Shown here one piece after another: positions 61,294-64,000 of a stretch of 64,000 bases of DNA. The DNA is from Bacteroidota bacterium (GTDB lineage Bacteria; Bacteroidota; Bacteroidia; B-17B0; Aurantibacillaceae). The DNA is taken from assembly GCA_030692515.1 (NCBI GenBank), contig JAUXZS010000020.1:310001-374000 (forward strand), given 5' to 3'. Both the position numbers and the translations under genes were made by a program. Within the stretch, counting starts at the first letter, position 1, and every line of letters starts with the position of its first letter. Below the pieces are notes generated by a model. That model had not been told where the DNA came from and made no database searches. It saw nothing but the letters and a program-made list of their open reading frames with translations.

Positions 61294-64000
61294 ATGAAAA
61301 AACTTCTTCTTGTTTTATTTTTGTTTGCTAACATTTGCTGTTATAGTCAGCTAAAGGATATAAAAATAATTATCCCGAAAGAAACAGGATTTAGTTATTA
61401 CGACTTTGTACAATTTTTTCCAAACGAAAAGTATTTTGCTGTTTGCGGTAATGCTCTTTCTATCATTAATACCGAAACTTCAGAAGTTATTGATGAATAT
61501 GATTTAAGCTATGGCTCAAAAAACATTTCCATTAGCCCAGATGGCAATTCCATACTTCTATCCATTAACAATGATCTATATGTATTTAGTTTCATCAATC
61601 AAAAAATAAACCTACTCTCCAAAATAAATACTGCAGAATTAATTAAAGGACTTCCTAATAGTCAATACTACTCTTCTTTGCCAATTGGTGGTTGTTTTTT
61701 TACTAATAAACCAAACGAAATTTACGCTAGCATTGGATCTTTTACACTTAAATACGATTTAGAAAAAAAAGTTTCTACTAGTTCACACGCATTTCCAATA
61801 TCAGATTATATTATTCACTCATCCTATTACCCTAAAAAAAACGAAATCATTTTAGCAAAAACATCCGGTACAATTTCAACTATCGTAAAACAATCACTCG
61901 ATGATCTTTCAAAATTTACCGAAATGATTTCCGATCCGGCAACTCCAACAAAAATAAAAGTTCGCGATTCATTAGCATTTTGTTTTACTGCTAACAAATA
62001 TTTTATTTTAAATCTTGAAACTGAAAAAATTGTACACGAAGTACGTATGCCTAAGTACGAATCGCATGGTATGTATGATAAAGCACTCCTAAAAGACATT
62101 AATAAACGTCCATCAATAACAAAACCCGATACAATTAATTTTGCAAAAGATGAATATGTTTATGACATAGATTATTTATCAAAAACCGGTACCGCCGTTT
62201 ACGCCACATTAAAAGGTGTGAAGTTTATAGACTTAAAAACAAAAAAACTAGTTAGACAAACAAAAGGACTTGCTTTGAGTTTAAAAATTTCTCCTAGGGG
62301 AAATAGAATGATAACCAATAGTTATTCTCCATACCGCTCGCTTCGTGTTTTTGATCCGACAGATATGAAATTAATTTCTGAACGACCATCCATGGGAAAT
62401 TCAATTTACTCTGCACATATCAGTCCTAATAATCGCTGGTTATACACCAACGGAACGTCCTCCGGATTTTTTTGGGACTTAACCAATTTTACAAAATATG
62501 TAGAGTTAAAAGATGTTTCAGGGAGCGACACTTCTTATATTAGCAATGTGTTTTTCTTGAACGATTCTGAAGTAGTTGTAAACTCAGGCAAAAGTTTTCA
62601 AAATTTAAACTTAACCATTTACAATATAAACAAAAAAAAATACGGTAAAACTATTAAGAAAAATGTTTACTCTATAGCTTCTGGCTTTTTAAATGGAGAA
62701 TTTTATTATGTTGATTATACAAGTTTGCACATACTAAATTTAAAAACTCTGCAAGAAGAAAAATACGAGGGTTTATTTAGTCTGGCAGCTTCGCCCATAT
62801 ACAAAGTCGTCAACTTTACAAAAAATCTGGTATTTGTTCCCGAAAGTGGAAAATATAAAATCATTAATCGAAAAACCAAAAAGATAGAATACGAAAGTAC
62901 CTCATGGTCTATGACCGCTAATGTAATTATTAGTCCGGATGAAAAATATGTTTACACAAGCAGTAACATTACAAAGAAAAAAAATATTAATGGTACCGAA
63001 ATAGACTTTCCCACAAATGCAATTGTAAAAATTGACATGACAAAAAAGGAAATTATTCAGGACTATGCACAAACATTTTATCCTTATGATTTTAAAATAA
63101 AAAATGAGGGTAAATTGATTGGCATTTGGTATGTAAAATATGATTTGGGAACTGGCTATACAGATGGTTACGAAACTGTTTATTCAGAATATGATACTGA
63201 AAGTGGAAAAGAATTATTTTCAAAAACCCTCATAAAGACTAAAGAAATTATTTCGTTTCATACAACCAGCGAAACGGGAAAATATTTTACCTTAAACAAT
63301 CCGTTTGGCGATTTTTTTAAAGTGTTTGATGAAAAAGGAGATTCGCTTATTGATTTAAAAGAATTAAAAATTTCGATGCCGAATTGTTTTTTTGTTGAAA
63401 GATTAAATCAATTAATTATTACAAGCTCTATTAACTCATTAGTTTCGTTTATTGATCTAAAGAAAAGAGAAATTATTGGTCAGCTTGCAAATGCTAAAGA
63501 CGATAATTTTTTTCTCATAACTTCCGATTTACATTATTTAGGCTCAAAAGAATTTGTAAAAAGTATTCGCTTTAAATACCAATCAGAAATCTACAGCTTC
63601 GAACAATTTGATGCATACTTAAATCAACCACATAAAGTATTAAGAGCATTTGGTTGTTCTGATAGTTCACTAATACAAGCTTATGAAACAGCGTATTTAA
63701 AACGCATGCGCATTTTAGGATTTAAACCTGATAACAAAATTAATTTTTCATCCTTGCCAACATTTCAAACAGTTAAAATGGAAGAAGAGAAACCGGGTTT
63801 TGTAAACTTTTCAATAAGCGCCAATCAAGGTAAAAACAAACTATCAAAATTAGAAGTGCATAATAATGGAACCACCATTTATTCTGAATCAATTGCAGCG
63901 GAGCAAGCCGCTCGTTACGACAAAAACTTTTCGTTTGAAACTTCTTCGGGCATCAACCGTTTTGAATTTATTATTAAAGATGAAAAAGGAATTGAAAGTC
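61294..64000 (+). CDS. WD40-like beta-propeller protein, probably with a C-terminal caspase domain beyond the window
   Basis: The open frame runs from ATG at 61294 to the window end, 902 residues, with a signal peptide (LLLVLFLFANICCYSQ). Two or more WD40-type propeller regions follow (for example SAHISPNNRWLYTNG, NVIISPDEKYVYTSS). Near residues 750-810 lies the block YQSEIYSFEQFDAYLNQPHKVLRAFG then AYETAYLKRMRILGF. In my memory this marks Bacteroidota proteins that continue into an Ig-like part and a peptidase C14 (caspase) domain. The catalytic domain is not visible, so the peptidase call is inference. Confidence 0.7.
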   Translation, partial: MKKLLLVLFLFANICCYSQLKDIKIIIPKETGFSYYDFVQFFPNEKYFAVCGNALSIINTETSEVIDEYDLSYGSKNISISPDGNSILLSINNDLYVFSFINQKINLLSKINTAELIKGLPNSQYYSSLPIGGCFFTNKPNEIYASIGSFTLKYDLEKKVSTSSHAFPISDYIIHSSYYPKKNEIILAKTSGTISTIVKQSLDDLSKFTEMISDPATPTKIKVRDSLAFCFTANKYFILNLETEKIVHEVRMPKYESHGMYDKALLKDINKRPSITKPDTINFAKDEYVYDIDYLSKTGTAVYATLKGVKFIDLKTKKLVRQTKGLALSLKISPRGNRMITNSYSPYRSLRVFDPTDMKLISERPSMGNSIYSAHISPNNRWLYTNGTSSGFFWDLTNFTKYVELKDVSGSDTSYISNVFFLNDSEVVVNSGKSFQNLNLTIYNINKKKYGKTIKKNVYSIASGFLNGEFYYVDYTSLHILNLKTLQEEKYEGLFSLAASPIYKVVNFTKNLVFVPESGKYKIINRKTKKIEYESTSWSMTANVIISPDEKYVYTSSNITKKKNINGTEIDFPTNAIVKIDMTKKEIIQDYAQTFYPYDFKIKNEGKLIGIWYVKYDLGTGYTDGYETVYSEYDTESGKELFSKTLIKTKEIISFHTTSETGKYFTLNNPFGDFFKVFDEKGDSLIDLKELKISMPNCFFVERLNQLIITSSINSLVSFIDLKKREIIGQLANAKDDNFFLITSDLHYLGSKEFVKSIRFKYQSEIYSFEQFDAYLNQPHKVLRAFGCSDSSLIQAYETAYLKRMRILGFKPDNKINFSSLPTFQTVKMEEEKPGFVNFSISANQGKNKLSKLEVHNNGTTIYSESIAAEQAARYDKNFSFETSSGINRFEFIIKDEKGIES

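Overview
This is an AT-rich chromosomal window from a member of the Bacteroidota. The evidence is a GldB-type gliding lipoprotein, three proteins with the C-terminal sorting domain of the type IX secretion system (T9SS), and the lineage gene order miaB / sigma-54 activator / lptE / TPR-like / secG. Promoters, where visible, are of the Bacteroidota type (TTTG about 19 nt upstream of TAnnTTTG), and starts lack Shine-Dalgarno sites. No tRNA, rRNA, CRISPR array, phage or intact insertion sequence was seen. The genus cannot be named from what is visible.

Layout. 1-3322 (minus strand) is a surface-sugar operon: lptE-unrelated genes for an N-acetyltransferase, an oxidoreductase and a nucleotide-sugar dehydrogenase of the diacetamido-uronic acid type, then rfbB cut by the window edge. 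3445-13613 holds a YfhO-type membrane protein, thioredoxin, a small lipoprotein and a 2074-residue alpha-2-macroglobulin. 13751-17718 is a methylmalonyl-CoA mutase operon. It is followed by a response regulator / histidine kinase pair and a PepSY-like periplasmic protein (17753-20213), with matching repeat boxes in front of the regulator gene and the PepSY gene. 20653-29824 carries a Cys-box membrane protein, a secreted cyanophycinase-like peptidase, accBC, an outer-membrane barrel, gldB and topA. 30053-34570 is miaB, a sigma-54 activator, lptE, a TPR-like protein and secG. 35090-41938 holds aspartate kinase, rsmG, an ECF sigma factor, a glycosyltransferase, a HAD phosphatase, tgt and an LptF/G permease.

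42074-49571 looks like an accessory region of small, loosely connected genes: a potassium channel, a RibD-like reductase, a Fic protein with its own twin operator, a frameshifted YdeI/OmdA gene, MepB, secreted proteins and a YCII protein. A second, degraded copy of the fic promoter/operator lies 4.5 kb downstream with no fic gene behind it. 50176-64000 returns to housekeeping and envelope genes: a fused 2-oxoacid dehydrogenase E1, an NlpC/P60 lipoprotein, an HTTM-like protein, OmpH, a MazG-like protein, rhomboid, a queuosine-precursor transporter, a fluoride channel, leucyl aminopeptidase, secreted proteins, and the N-terminal 902 residues of a beta-propeller protein that probably continues into a caspase-type peptidase.

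The gaps are unusually informative. Several hold interspersed palindromes or long inverted repeats (20301-20470, 26919-27118, 34661-34990, 36362-36462, 49650-50125). The strongest candidates for something undescribed are the shared three-part box of the two-component system (17714-17750 and 19687-19723), the duplicated fic operator, and the hairpin-rich, GC-richer 600-bp gap at 49572-50175.
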